From NCBI GenBank assembly GCA_017634475.1, contig JAGBNH010000073.1:1-62998 (forward strand): a stretch of DNA of 62,998 bases, written 5' to 3'. Numbering within the stretch: the stretch's first letter is position 1; every line of letters begins with the position of its first letter. This document shows positions 1 to 8,475 of the stretch, in pieces. The notes under the pieces were generated by a model. That model was not told where the DNA came from, did no database searches, and was given only the letters and a program-made list of their open reading frames with translations. The stretch is from Eubacterium sp. GTDB lineage: Bacteria; Bacillota; Clostridia; Lachnospirales; Lachnospiraceae. A program made the position numbers and the translations under genes.

Positions 1-656
1 GGTATATCTTTGGGGATGACGGCGCTTTACAGAGTACTCTTGGTAAACTGCTGCAGGATGGCTGGAAGAAGTCAGGGAGTGATTGGTACTATTTTAAAGG
101 TGGTGCTTTGGTAAATGGATCCCTTTCCGTTGGGGGAAAGGAATATACCTTCGAAGACAGCCGGATGATCGGCGGCCCGGGATTTGAGAATGTATGGCAC
201 GGAAAATATGGATCAAATGAAGATGGCTGTTATTATAATAATGTGAACGGGCAGGCACAGAATTTCGTTGGCTGGAAGCGGATTGATGGAAAATGGTATT
301 GCTTTGGTGAGAATTCCAAGGCATACATGAATAGTTGGTATCGGGTAAATGGAAAATTGTATTATCAACGTGAGGACGGTATCGTAACCGGTGTGCAGTT
401 GATCAATTGGAGATTGTATCAGTTTGATAAAACCGGCGCACTGATAAAGCTCCTCACATATGATGACGGCTGGCATAAGCTTGAAGGGAAGTGGTATTAT
501 TTCCGGGGAGGAAGACCGGTTACCTCCGACATCATAACCACCGGGGGAAAGACTTACCTCCTTGGGGAGGACGGAGCACTGGCCTGCAATGAACTTGTCG
601 GCGGCGATCCGCGTTATGGTTTAAAAAGGTATGGCTATTTACCAACTCGTGGTTGA
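1..656 (+). CDS. Cell-wall-binding repeat protein, C-terminal part (5' end outside window)
   Basis: The frame is open from base 3 and ends with TGA at 654-656, so only about the last 217 residues are seen. They consist of degenerate repeats of about 20 residues rich in aromatic residues and Gly, such as GWKRIDGKWYCF, WYRVNGKLYYQ and GWHKLEGKWYYF. This is the pattern of choline-binding or glucan-binding type wall-attachment repeats in secreted surface proteins of Gram-positive bacteria. The catalytic or adhesive part, if any, lies upstream of the window. It is one of few plus-strand genes and looks more AT-rich than its neighbours. The exact ligand cannot be told from the repeats. Confidence 0.75.
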   Translation, partial: YIFGDDGALQSTLGKLLQDGWKKSGSDWYYFKGGALVNGSLSVGGKEYTFEDSRMIGGPGFENVWHGKYGSNEDGCYYNNVNGQAQNFVGWKRIDGKWYCFGENSKAYMNSWYRVNGKLYYQREDGIVTGVQLINWRLYQFDKTGALIKLLTYDDGWHKLEGKWYYFRGGRPVTSDIITTGGKTYLLGEDGALACNELVGGDPRYGLKRYGYLPTRG

Positions 657-887
657 TATTTGTAAATTCCCGAAGTTTTTCTGCTCCGGTCCTTTAATGG
701 CACTAGCCTAATGCCTCTACCTGATCTAATTCAGGCTACATATTTTTAGTGAATATAGAAATATGGCCTTTGTTAAGTTTCGGCCTATAACCTTTAAGAT
801 TTTACGCTATTCAAGGATTTTTAGAAAGCAACCCCTTATCTTTTCAATGATCGATATATATCATTATATCGAACATGCGTTCTGGTG
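657..887. other. Intergenic stretch, no gene seen
   Basis: AT-rich DNA between the convergent wall-binding protein gene and the oxidoreductase remnant. A weak imperfect dyad (TATGGCC near 763, GGCCTATA near 782) might act as a terminator. I see no convincing gene, promoter or copy of the hairpin repeat. Confidence 0.4.
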
Positions 888-1157
888 TCAACCATGAATT
901 GTAAAATAGCCATAGATCTTACCTCCCAGATCCTTAAAGCGCTTCTCCATCCGAAGGGACATCTGCAGGGATGCGCCCATGGGGATATTTCCGTTTCCGT
1001 CTGCCATGGTGGCGTAGGATACCAGGAAGGAATAGGCTGCGTATTCCTTCGGCAGATAATCGCAGATCATCTTCTGCATCAGCGGGGAATGGAATCTTTT
1101 ACTGTATTCCTCCAGGGAGATCTTGCCGTTTATTTCTTTTTCTTCAGTCCGTGGGGA
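888..1157 (-). pseudogene. Remnant of an NAD(P)/FAD-dependent oxidoreductase (phytoene-desaturase-like)
   Basis: About 89 codons are open here and begin directly after the stop of the flavoprotein gene at 1158, in the same frame. Segments such as EEYSKRFHSPLMQKM, LPKEYAAYSFLVSYATMADG and KRFKDLGGKIYG look like an internal part of the large FAD-dependent amine-oxidase/CrtI-type oxidoreductases. There is no FAD-binding N-terminus and no C-terminal domain. It is therefore read as a leftover of a deleted gene, not as a functional protein. Family assignment is by eye. Confidence 0.5.
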
Positions 1158-2756
1158 TCACTGTGCGGCCAGCTTTGCCGTACACCAGGCGATCTGCAGA
1201 TTAAACCCTCCGGTAAGAGCATCACAATCGATCATTTCTCCCGCTACACGAAGTCCCTGAAGCCTCTTTACCTCCATGGTCCGGGGATCGATCTCCTTCA
1301 CGGACAGGCCGCCTGCGGAAATGATGGCTTCATCGAAGCCCCGCAGTCCCGTTATGGGCAGACGGAAGGCTTTCAGCGTCTCCACCAGCTTTCTCCTCTG
1401 CTCCTGCTTCAGATCATGGACCCGAAGCTCCGGATCCATTTCTGCCAGAGCAAGGACCGGAAGGATCGCTGCTCTGGGAAGGAGTCCCTCCATGGCGTTC
1501 TGCAGCGTCTTATTCTTGGCCTGATCAAAGTCACGAAGGATCCGCTGATCCAGCTGTTCCGGCGTAAGGGCCGGTTTCCAGTCCAGACGAAGCTCCAGTC
1601 TCTCCTTGGATCTGCCGTCTGCGGTGAAGTATTTCTGCAGCATTCCCGACGCGGACAGGATCACCGGTCCGCTGACGCCGAAATGGGTGAACAGCATTTC
1701 TCCGAATTCACGATATACCGGTTTCTTGGGTTTATCCAGCCGGTAAAAGCTCACCTCCACGTTCTTCGGTGCAAGTCCCATCATGGGCTTACAGATGGAC
1801 AGATCGCTTTCCATGGGGACCAGAGACGGCTGGAAGGGACGGATGGACAGCCCCTGCTTCTCCAGGAAGGTCACGCCTTCGCCGGAGGCTCCGGTTCCGG
1901 GATAAGAGATACCGCCGGTGGCAAGGACTACCACGTCTGCGGTAAGCTTTGTTCCGTCGGACAGAAGGACGCCGGTGACTCTTTTTATGCCACAGGATTC
2001 TTCGCTTCGCTCAGAATGACAGACTGGTCCAAGGGATTCTTCGCTTCGCTCAGAATGACAGACGGGGTCGGAGGATTCTTCGCTTCGCTCAGAATGACAG
2101 ACGGGGTCGGAGGATTCTTCGCTTCGCTCAGAATGACAGACATGTCTACGGGATTCTTCGCTCTGCTCAGAATGACAGACGGGGTCTGAGGATTCTTCGC
2201 TTCGCTCAGAATGACAGACTGGTCCAAGGGATTCTTCGCTTCGCTCAGAATGACAGACGAGTTCGGAGGATTCTTCGCTTCGCTCAGAATGACAGACGGG
2301 GTCGGAGGATTCTTCGCATCGCTCAGAATGACAGACGGGTTCGGAATGACAGAGGAGGCCGCGGACATGGGTATTTAAACGGATATCCACGCCTCTTTTT
2401 CGCATCTGCTGTTCCAGGGTCCGGATCACATCAGAGGAATGATCCGATTCCGGAAACACCCGGTTTCCCCGCTCTGTCTTCACCTTAAGCCCCCAGTCCT
2501 GAAAGGACCGGATCACTGCTTCCGGCGGATAGGCAGAGATGGCGCTGTACAGGAATTTCGGGTTGGACATGACATTTTTCAGAAATGTCTCCTCGTCGCA
2601 GGCATTCGTCAGGTTGCAGCGGCCCTTTCCCGTGATAAAGAGCTTCTTGCCGAGCTTGTCGTTCTTCTCCAGCAGGAGGACTTTGTAGTTTTCGGCAGCG
2701 TGGATCGCTGTCATCATTCCGGCGGCGCCACCGCCGACTATGATCATTTTTTTCAT
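1158..2756 (-). CDS. NAD(P)/FAD-dependent oxidoreductase, HI0933/YhiN family, with an in-frame repeat insertion
   Basis: The 532-residue product starts with an FAD Rossmann motif (IIVGGGAAGMMTA) and has the family signature GKGRCNLTN near residue 47 and VVLATGGISYPGTGASG after the insertion. Family members are about 400-420 residues. The excess of about 120 residues is a tandem array of a 13-residue unit beginning CHSERSEES (residues about 133-254) that interrupts the region between RLNTHVRGLL and RVTGVLLSDG. Both flanks keep family sequence and the frame is preserved, so the protein may still be made. The ATG is preceded by AAGGA. The physiological substrate of the family is uncertain. Confidence 0.85.
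   Translation of the reverse strand: MKKMIIVGGGAAGMMTAIHAAENYKVLLLEKNDKLGKKLFITGKGRCNLTNACDEETFLKNVMSNPKFLYSAISAYPPEAVIRSFQDWGLKVKTERGNRVFPESDHSSDVIRTLEQQMRKRGVDIRLNTHVRGLLCHSEPVCHSERCEESSDPVCHSERSEESSELVCHSERSEESLGPVCHSERSEESSDPVCHSEQSEESRRHVCHSERSEESSDPVCHSERSEESSDPVCHSERSEESLGPVCHSERSEESCGIKRVTGVLLSDGTKLTADVVVLATGGISYPGTGASGEGVTFLEKQGLSIRPFQPSLVPMESDLSICKPMMGLAPKNVEVSFYRLDKPKKPVYREFGEMLFTHFGVSGPVILSASGMLQKYFTADGRSKERLELRLDWKPALTPEQLDQRILRDFDQAKNKTLQNAMEGLLPRAAILPVLALAEMDPELRVHDLKQEQRRKLVETLKAFRLPITGLRGFDEAIISAGGLSVKEIDPRTMEVKRLQGLRVAGEMIDCDALTGGFNLQIAWCTAKLAAQ
1995..2345. repeat. Nine-unit 39-bp tandem array of the hairpin repeat inside a CDS
   Basis: Nine units start at 1995, 2034, 2073, 2112, 2151, 2190, 2229, 2268 and 2307. 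Each has a 30-bp core starting GGATTCTTCG and ending AGAATGACAGAC, plus a 9-bp variable part. A partial unit follows to about 2358. Thirty-nine is a multiple of three and the core has no stop codon in the gene frame, so reading continues through. The core is the same hairpin found singly in many gaps of this window. Confidence 0.95.
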
Positions 2757-2786
2757 GGGGTTCCTTCTTTCAAGATCCTTCTTTTA

Positions 2787-3178
2787 AGATCCTTCGCTTC
2801 GCTCAGGATGACACGGGGTATGTGGCTCAGGATGACATGGGGTTTTGGCCGAAGGTCCTTCGCCTTCGGCTCAGGATGACACGGGGTTTTGACCGAAGAT
2901 CCTTCGCCTTCGGCTCAGGATGACAGAAGGACTATAGGTTAAGGATGACACCTGTCTGTCATTCTGAGGGAGCATAGCGACCGAAGAATCCTTTCGTTTA
3001 TTCGCTGTATTCTGGCCTTCGGTTCACGGGATCCTTCGCCTTCGGCTCAGGATGACATGGTGGCCTTCGGTTCACGGGATCCTTCGCCTTCGGCTCAGGA
3101 TGACATGGTGGCCTTCGGCTCAGGATGACACGGGGTTTTGACCGAAGATCCTTCGCCTTCGGCTCAGGATGACATCAG
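2787..3178. repeat. Cluster of short palindromic hairpin repeats filling an intergenic gap
   Basis: The gap between the flavoprotein start (2756) and the esterase end (3202) holds about eight full or partial copies, mostly with the loop variant CGCCTTCGGC. One copy near 2952-2992 is in the opposite orientation. Parts are repeated again at larger scale: a stretch reading GGCCTTCGGTTCACGG followed by a hairpin copy occurs twice. No promoter or gene is evident among them. Confidence 0.85.
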
Positions 3179-3201
3179 GGCTTCAGCTCAATACAATCGT
3201 T

Positions 3202-4161
3202 TTAATTGAGGCCTGTCTGTTTCCGGAAGTATTCCAGCATCTTTCGGTTGGTTACCTTGCTCTCGTACCAGCTCCAGAATTCCACATTGAAGACATGCAT
3301 GAGATGTGCTCCGTCTTCCTTCTTCCAGATCATCTTCTCATAGTTCACCTGTTTTTCATCCATGCATTTCAGGATCTTCAATGTCTGGTAATGCAGGGAT
3401 TCATTCTCGGAACCGATGAAGAAGATGGGCGGGAGTTTCTTCACATCCGGAACAAATCGGATAAACTCCGAGAAGCTGAGAGCTTTGCTCCATGGTGCGT
3501 CCTCTCCCATTTCGCCAAGCATCAGCTCGCGATATGCTTCGGAAAGCTTCACCTTCTCCTCTTCCGATCCATAGGGGAGCAGAAACAGGGAATCCATTTC
3601 CGCACAGGGACAGCTGATGCCCAGGGTTCCGATCTTAAAGGAAACCGGTGTCACGCCGTAGATCCTCTGAAGCTCTTCGCTTTCCTGGATACATGCCACA
3701 AGAAGGGACAAATGTGCACCGGCGGAGTCTCCGGTGATCAGTACATGCTCCAGATCAAAGCCTCGTCTGGGTCCACAGTTTTCCAGCCAGTGCAGCGCGG
3801 TATAGATATCCTGTACGATCCCCTGCATATCCGTCGTGGGGATCAGGCGATACCCCATGCCCATAACGGCGTATCCCATGGAGGCGATCTCCGCCATATA
3901 CTGCTCGGAATCCTCCACATGACCAAAAAGCCATCCACCACCATGGATATTGATCACCGTGGGAAGCTTTTCTCCTTCCTTCATGCTCTTTGGATAATAA
4001 TTGCAGAGCATATGGTCGATATTATAGTCCTGGATATAGGGGATCTTCCGCTCCGCCCTTATGTCCTCCGGAAGGGGAATGCTGTATTCCACCTTGTGGT
4101 TCATTTCCACTGCCTTCCAGAATGCAACCACCTTGTTTTGCTCATCTGTTCTTATGATCAT
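3202..4161 (-). CDS. Alpha/beta hydrolase (esterase/lipase, hormone-sensitive-lipase type)
   Basis: The 319-residue enzyme carries the oxyanion-hole motif HGGGW at residues 73-77 and the nucleophile motif GDSAG with Ser at about 146. A C-terminal His lies in GAHLMH. These are marks of HSL-like (family IV) carboxylesterases acting on short acyl esters. No signal peptide is seen, so it is probably cytoplasmic. The open frame reaches 4209, but ATG at 4161 is preferred because an AAGGGAG ribosome binding site lies just upstream. It stands alone, with a hairpin terminator on its 5' side and repeats on its 3' side. The substrate cannot be told. Confidence 0.85.
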   Translation of the reverse strand: MIIRTDEQNKVVAFWKAVEMNHKVEYSIPLPEDIRAERKIPYIQDYNIDHMLCNYYPKSMKEGEKLPTVINIHGGGWLFGHVEDSEQYMAEIASMGYAVMGMGYRLIPTTDMQGIVQDIYTALHWLENCGPRRGFDLEHVLITGDSAGAHLSLLVACIQESEELQRIYGVTPVSFKIGTLGISCPCAEMDSLFLLPYGSEEEKVKLSEAYRELMLGEMGEDAPWSKALSFSEFIRFVPDVKKLPPIFFIGSENESLHYQTLKILKCMDEKQVNYEKMIWKKEDGAHLMHVFNVEFWSWYESKVTNRKMLEYFRKQTGLN

Positions 4162-4219
4162 CAGTAAATCTCCCTTAAAATAACCTTTGTTTACATCCAT
4201 TTCCACCACAGCAACGAAG

Positions 4220-4252
4220 AAACGCCGCAGCCGTTATGGGCTGCGGCGTGGT
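4220..4252 (-). terminator. Hairpin terminator after the decarboxylase operon
   Basis: A near-perfect GC-rich dyad (CGCCGCAGCC and GGGCTGCGGCG around a 5-base loop) lies just past the oxaloacetate carboxyltransferase stop. In the minus direction it is followed by TTTCTT. A 14-bp palindrome, ATTCCATATGGAAT, sits beside it at 4271-4284. Confidence 0.7.
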
Positions 4253-4283
4253 TTATCCGTCGTGTGATCCATTCCATATGGAA

Positions 4284-5690
4284 TTAGACAGGATAAGTCA
4301 TATTATCCTTATCCGCCTTGGAAATGTCAATCTTCTTCTGCTGTGCATCTCTGTACTGGAAGAACTCGGTAGCAACCTGCGGGAACAATGCATAGGAAAG
4401 CACGTCCTCATCCTGCTGCTTATACTGAGCCACAGCCTTTTCCATATCCGGAAGCTGTGGAGCGATCAGGTCTGCAGGACGGCAGGTAATGGGCTCCGTA
4501 TCTCCGATGGCCTTCTTCTGTACCTCAGGATTAAAGGGCTTTACGGTCTGGCCATATTTACCGGAAAGAAGATCCTTGGACTGCTGGGTAAACATCTTAT
4601 AACGCTCCCCGAGAACTACGTTCAGAACTGCCTGCGTACCCACAATCTGGGAGGACGGAGTAACAAGCGGCGGCTCACCGAAGTCCTTACGTACACGCGG
4701 AACCTCTTCAAGCACATCCTTAAGCTTATCTTCCTTACCCTGCTCCTTCAGCTGGGATACCAGGTTGGAAAGCATTCCGCCGGGTACCTGATACAGAAGG
4801 GTCTTGATGTTTACGCCCATAACCTTGGTGCTCATGAGGCCGCTGGAAATGTACTTCTCTCTGAGGGGTGCGAAGTAATCCGCGATCTCAGCCAGAAGAT
4901 GCTGATCCAGACCGGTATCGTAAGGTGTACCCTTAAAGGTCTCAACCAGAACCTCGGTTGCGGGCTGAGATGTACCCATGGCCATGGGAGACATAGCGCA
5001 GTCGATGACATCACATCCGGCTTCAACCGCCTTCAGATAGGTCATTGCTGCCACACCGGAGGTATAGTGCGTATGGAGCTGAATGGGAAGCTTTGTACCT
5101 TCCTTCAGTGCCTTTACCAGCTTCTCTGCTTCATACGGAACGAGCAGTCCGGCCATATCCTTGATGCAGATAGAATCTGCACCCATTTCCTCGATCTCAC
5201 GGGCGATATTTCTCCAGTAATCCAGAGTATATGCATCACCCAGTGTATAGGAAAGAGCAATCTGTGCATGACCTTTTTCCTTATTTGCTGCCTTCACAGC
5301 CGTCTCCAGGTTACGAAGATCGTTGAGGCAGTCAAAGATACGGATGATATCGATACCGTTTGCGATAGATTTCTGTACGAAGTATTCTACCACGTCATCG
5401 GAATAATGGTTATAACCCAGGATGTTCTGTCCGCGGAACAGCATCTGCAGCTTGGTATTCTTGAAACCGTCACGAAGCTTGCGAAGTCTTACCCACGGAT
5501 CCTCTTTCAGGAAACGGAGGCATGCATCAAAGGTTGCACCACCCCAGCACTCTACGGAATGATAGCCCACCTTATCCATCTTATCAATGATGGGAAGCAT
5601 GTCTTCCGTCGTCATTCTTGTTGCGATCAGAGACTGATGTGCGTCACGGAGCACGGTCTCTGTAATACCTACTTTTCTTATTTCAGACAT
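4284..5690 (-). CDS. oadA: Oxaloacetate/pyruvate carboxyltransferase subunit (OadA/PycB/5S type)
   Basis: The 468-residue protein belongs to the HMGL-like TIM-barrel carboxyltransferases, which move CO2 between carboxybiotin and pyruvate. Visible marks are TVLRDAHQS near the N-terminus, a lysine in ICIKDMAGLL (the position that is carbamylated in the family) and the metal-binding LHTHYTSG. The C-terminus ends without a biotinyl domain; biotin is on the separate carrier at 6989-7366. ATG at 5690 follows AGGAGAA; the longer open frame to 5726 lacks a comparable site. It is the last gene of the operon and is separated from oadB by a hairpin repeat element. Confidence 0.9.
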   Translation of the reverse strand: MSEIRKVGITETVLRDAHQSLIATRMTTEDMLPIIDKMDKVGYHSVECWGGATFDACLRFLKEDPWVRLRKLRDGFKNTKLQMLFRGQNILGYNHYSDDVVEYFVQKSIANGIDIIRIFDCLNDLRNLETAVKAANKEKGHAQIALSYTLGDAYTLDYWRNIAREIEEMGADSICIKDMAGLLVPYEAEKLVKALKEGTKLPIQLHTHYTSGVAAMTYLKAVEAGCDVIDCAMSPMAMGTSQPATEVLVETFKGTPYDTGLDQHLLAEIADYFAPLREKYISSGLMSTKVMGVNIKTLLYQVPGGMLSNLVSQLKEQGKEDKLKDVLEEVPRVRKDFGEPPLVTPSSQIVGTQAVLNVVLGERYKMFTQQSKDLLSGKYGQTVKPFNPEVQKKAIGDTEPITCRPADLIAPQLPDMEKAVAQYKQQDEDVLSYALFPQVATEFFQYRDAQQKKIDISKADKDNMTYPV

Positions 5691-5727
5691 TTTCTTCTCC
5701 TCAAAATTATACTGTTTGTCAACCATG

Positions 5728-5821
5728 GGATCCTTCGTCGCTGTGTTTCGCGCTGCCGCTTGGTCAATCTCGGCGCACGAACGTGCGTGCCACCGGCACG
5801 CGTGCGCCCCTCAGGATGACA
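5728..5821. repeat. Long-loop copy of the hairpin repeat inside the decarboxylase operon
   Basis: The ends ATCCTTCG and CTCAGGATGACA match the short repeat, but about 70 bp of palindromic DNA replaces the short loop. That DNA includes GCGTGCC/GGCACGC and CGCAC/GTGCG dyads. The inner sequence is closely similar to the element at 12109-12190, although the outer stem there is ATTCT/AGAAT. Confidence 0.85.
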
Positions 5822-5827
5822 CAGACA

Positions 5828-6949
5828 CTAGCTTATGTTGAAAATGGCAAGGAACGTACCTGCAGCTACCGCGGTACCGATAACGCCGGCCACATTGGGC
5901 CCCATGGCGTTCATCAGAAGGAAGTTGGTGGGATCGTATTCAGCACCGACCTTCTGGGATACACGGGCCGCCATGGGAACGGCGGACACTCCGGCAGAAC
6001 CGATAAGCGGATTAACCTTGCCGTGGGTGACGGCACACATGATCTTTCCGAATATGACACCCATGGCCGTACCCAGGATAAATGCTGCAAGTCCGAGACC
6101 AACGATCTTCAGTGTACTTACCTGCAGGAATGCTTCCGCACTTGTAGTTGCTCCTACGGAAGTACCCAGCAGGATAACAACGATGTACATCAGGGCATTG
6201 GAAGATGTCTCTGTCAGCTGCTTAACTACGCCTGATTCACGGAAAAGGTTTCCGAGCATCAGCATACCGATCAGCGGAGCTGTAGTCGGCAGGATCAAAC
6301 ATACAACAAGAGTTACAACAATGGGGAAGAGGATCTTCTCCAGCTTTGTTACCTGACGAAGCTGCGGCATCTTGACCTTCCGCTCTTTCTCTGTCGTCAG
6401 AAGCTTCATTACCGGCGGCTGAATGACAGGCACAAGGGACATGTACGAATATGCCGCCACAGCGATGGGGCCGAGAAGTGTTCCGCCCATACCCAGCTTA
6501 CCTGCAAGGAAGATGGAGGTCGGTCCGTCCGCACCACCGATGATGGAAATTGCCGCTGCTTCCTTTCCTGTGAAACCGAAAGCAATAGCAAGGAAATAAG
6601 CACCGTAAATACCAAACTGTGCCGCCGCACCTAAGATAAAGCTCGGCGGGTAGGCGATCAGCGGACCGAAGTCGGTCATGGCACCGACGCCCATGAAGAT
6701 CAGGGACGGAAGAATACTCCACTCATCCAGCTTATAGAAGTAGTGAAGAAGTCCGCCTTCCTGAATGATACTCGGGAACATGTTCACCAGGAACATACCA
6801 AATGAAATCGGAACCAGCAGCAGCGGCTCAAAACCCTTGGCAATGGCAAGATACATGAAAATGAACGCGATGAGGATCATTACATAGTTCTTCCAGTCCA
6901 GAGTTGCAAAACCGGTCTGTTCTGCCAGATTCTTTAATATATCCAGCAT
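5828..6949 (-). CDS. oadB: Sodium-translocating decarboxylase beta subunit
   Basis: The 373-residue, highly hydrophobic protein has about nine to eleven membrane segments. It carries the family signature GGADGPTSIFLAGKL, whose Asp lies in the Na+ channel, and NAMGPNVAGVIGTA near the C-terminus. In OadB/MmdB/GcdB it decarboxylates carboxybiotin in the membrane and couples this to Na+ export. It lies between the biotin carrier gene and oadA in one operon. It ends 'FLAIFNIS' at the usual family length. Confidence 0.95.
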   Translation of the reverse strand: MLDILKNLAEQTGFATLDWKNYVMILIAFIFMYLAIAKGFEPLLLVPISFGMFLVNMFPSIIQEGGLLHYFYKLDEWSILPSLIFMGVGAMTDFGPLIAYPPSFILGAAAQFGIYGAYFLAIAFGFTGKEAAAISIIGGADGPTSIFLAGKLGMGGTLLGPIAVAAYSYMSLVPVIQPPVMKLLTTEKERKVKMPQLRQVTKLEKILFPIVVTLVVCLILPTTAPLIGMLMLGNLFRESGVVKQLTETSSNALMYIVVILLGTSVGATTSAEAFLQVSTLKIVGLGLAAFILGTAMGVIFGKIMCAVTHGKVNPLIGSAGVSAVPMAARVSQKVGAEYDPTNFLLMNAMGPNVAGVIGTAVAAGTFLAIFNIS

Positions 6950-6988
6950 TGTTACTCCTCCTTAAATGTTTGCGTCAGCACTGCTATC

Positions 6989-7366
6989 CTAGTTCAATGT
7001 AGCCAGAGTATCTCCGGCTTCCACGGAATCGCCTACGCCAACATTAACAGAAGCAACTGTGCCATCTTCCGGAGCAACGATCTCGTTCTCCATCTTCATG
7101 GCCTCAAGGATCAACAGTACTTCACCCTTCTTTACGCTCTTGCCTACCTCAGTCTTAACGCCAAGGATCTTACCGGGCATGGGGGAAGAAACGGTAACGC
7201 TTCCAGCTGAAGCTGCTGCCTTCGGAGCTGCTGCCGGAGCCGGAGCAGGTGCTGCCGGTTTAACAACCGGAGCAGGCGCTGCTGCCGGAGCTGCCGCTCC
7301 TGCTGCACCATCTTCTACGGTTACATCATAGGTATTTCCATTTACGGTGATTCTATAGTTCTTCAT
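6989..7366 (-). CDS. Biotin carboxyl carrier subunit (decarboxylase gamma/1.3S type)
   Basis: The 125-residue protein has a short N-terminal strand (YRITVNGNTYDVTVED), a flexible Ala-Pro linker of about 35 residues, and a biotinyl domain with the attachment motif EAMKMENEI. Biotin would be joined to the Lys of AMKM. The carrier shuttles carboxyl groups between the two carboxyltransferases of this operon and the OadB membrane subunit. An AGGAGGAAA ribosome binding site precedes the ATG. Confidence 0.95.
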   Translation of the reverse strand: MKNYRITVNGNTYDVTVEDGAAGAAAPAAAPAPVVKPAAPAPAPAAAPKAAASAGSVTVSSPMPGKILGVKTEVGKSVKKGEVLLILEAMKMENEIVAPEDGTVASVNVGVGDSVEAGDTLATLN

Positions 7367-7466
7367 GATTTTCCTCCTGGAATGATTCTCTTTTTTCTAA
7401 ATTGAATATGATAATTGATTATTTGCTCTGATCATCTGTATATGATCTTATCGTGGCCAAACCGGG

Positions 7467-8453
7467 TCATCTTACCCGACGGATGGAACGCACAACCAGT
7501 CCGTCGTTACTTGCGGTATAAGCCGGAGGATGCGCTACCCCGGTATTCCCCGCGCTTTCGGAAAGATAAGCATGCAGAGCGGCAGTGATCACTGCGATCA
7601 GCTCACCATCCTCAACCTCCTTGCCAACCTCGGGAACGGCAATCGCTGCCTGAGGTGTGCTCTCCTTCTTTGTTTCCTGAACAGCTGCCTTCGGAGCTTC
7701 AGGAGCCTTGGGAAGTACCGGTTTCTTCTCTCTTCCGAGAAGCCGCGGTACAAACTTCAGCAAACTGATGATGAAGGAAATGAAGATCAGGACAAGGAAT
7801 ACGATGCCCATACCAACACCCATGTTCTTCGCACCGTTTGCCAGAAGTTCCCCTGTGGAATAGATCGCCGTGACCTCACACTCGTCAGGAGTGTAGGGAG
7901 ATATCTGTGCATTTGCATATAGGTACTCATCCACGAACTTGGAAAGACTTTCGGTGGAGAAACCGTAATCTCCCAGTTTTTCCTTTACATAGGCATCCAC
8001 ATCCGTATAACCGGCCAGCGTGGCGTTATAGGTGAGCTCGTCTGTAATGGATTCCTTCTGGATCCCGAACAGCTTGTTTTCCGTATAGGATACCTTGACC
8101 TGTACATCACGATTTTCAAATTTGCAGACGATAGTACAGAGAATATTGTTACGATTTCCATCTTCGAATTTTACTTTATCCTCAGATGTGTCAAATCCCA
8201 GGAACTTACCAACCTTATCTGTATTCTGCGCCTGACGGAAGCCGTTAACCGCTCCCTTCTCGTAATCCTGACCCTGCTCCAGCAGATAATCGCCCTGCAG
8301 CTCTGTGACACCATTCAAGTTCGTAACAATGGACTTGGTCATTTCGATCATCATGTCCTTGTTAAACTCGTAGTTATGGGCCTCTTCATCGCAGCCGGTA
8401 AAAATGAACATCAGCAGGAGGGTAATCAGCGGTATGATCTTTTTCTTTAACAT
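7467..8453 (-). CDS. OadG-like subunit with a lipoprotein N-terminal extension
   Basis: The 328-residue product begins with a lipoprotein signal (hydrophobic stretch, then FTGC, with Cys at about residue 20). About 170 residues of soluble domain follow, resembling DUF3887-type lipoproteins. A single membrane segment (about residues 212-235) and a Pro/Ala/Lys-rich linker come next. The tail, ELIAVITAALHAYL followed by LVVRSIRRVR, is typical of the small OadG/MmdD subunits. OadG proteins are usually about 80-130 residues, so this is an OadG fused to an extracellular lipid-anchored domain. Its place in the operon supports a role in assembling the decarboxylase complex. The outer domain's job is unknown. 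Confidence 0.75.
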   Translation of the reverse strand: MLKKKIIPLITLLLMFIFTGCDEEAHNYEFNKDMMIEMTKSIVTNLNGVTELQGDYLLEQGQDYEKGAVNGFRQAQNTDKVGKFLGFDTSEDKVKFEDGNRNNILCTIVCKFENRDVQVKVSYTENKLFGIQKESITDELTYNATLAGYTDVDAYVKEKLGDYGFSTESLSKFVDEYLYANAQISPYTPDECEVTAIYSTGELLANGAKNMGVGMGIVFLVLIFISFIISLLKFVPRLLGREKKPVLPKAPEAPKAAVQETKKESTPQAAIAVPEVGKEVEDGELIAVITAALHAYLSESAGNTGVAHPPAYTASNDGLVVRSIRRVR

Positions 8454-8475
8454 TTCCGGTTACCTCTCATTATTA

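Noticed and set aside
885-2189. Long plus-strand open frame of 434 codons across the array
   Set aside because: It is antisense to the flavoprotein gene and is held open by the stop-free repeat; no family features.
1995-2345. CRISPR-like array of regular repeats
   Set aside because: The variable parts are only 9 bp and recur among units, the repeat core occurs singly across the window, the array lies inside a CDS and no cas gene is present.
4271-4284. Perfect 14-bp palindrome ATTCCATATGGAAT as an operator
   Set aside because: It touches the oadA stop and has no promoter beside it; a chance palindrome is as likely.
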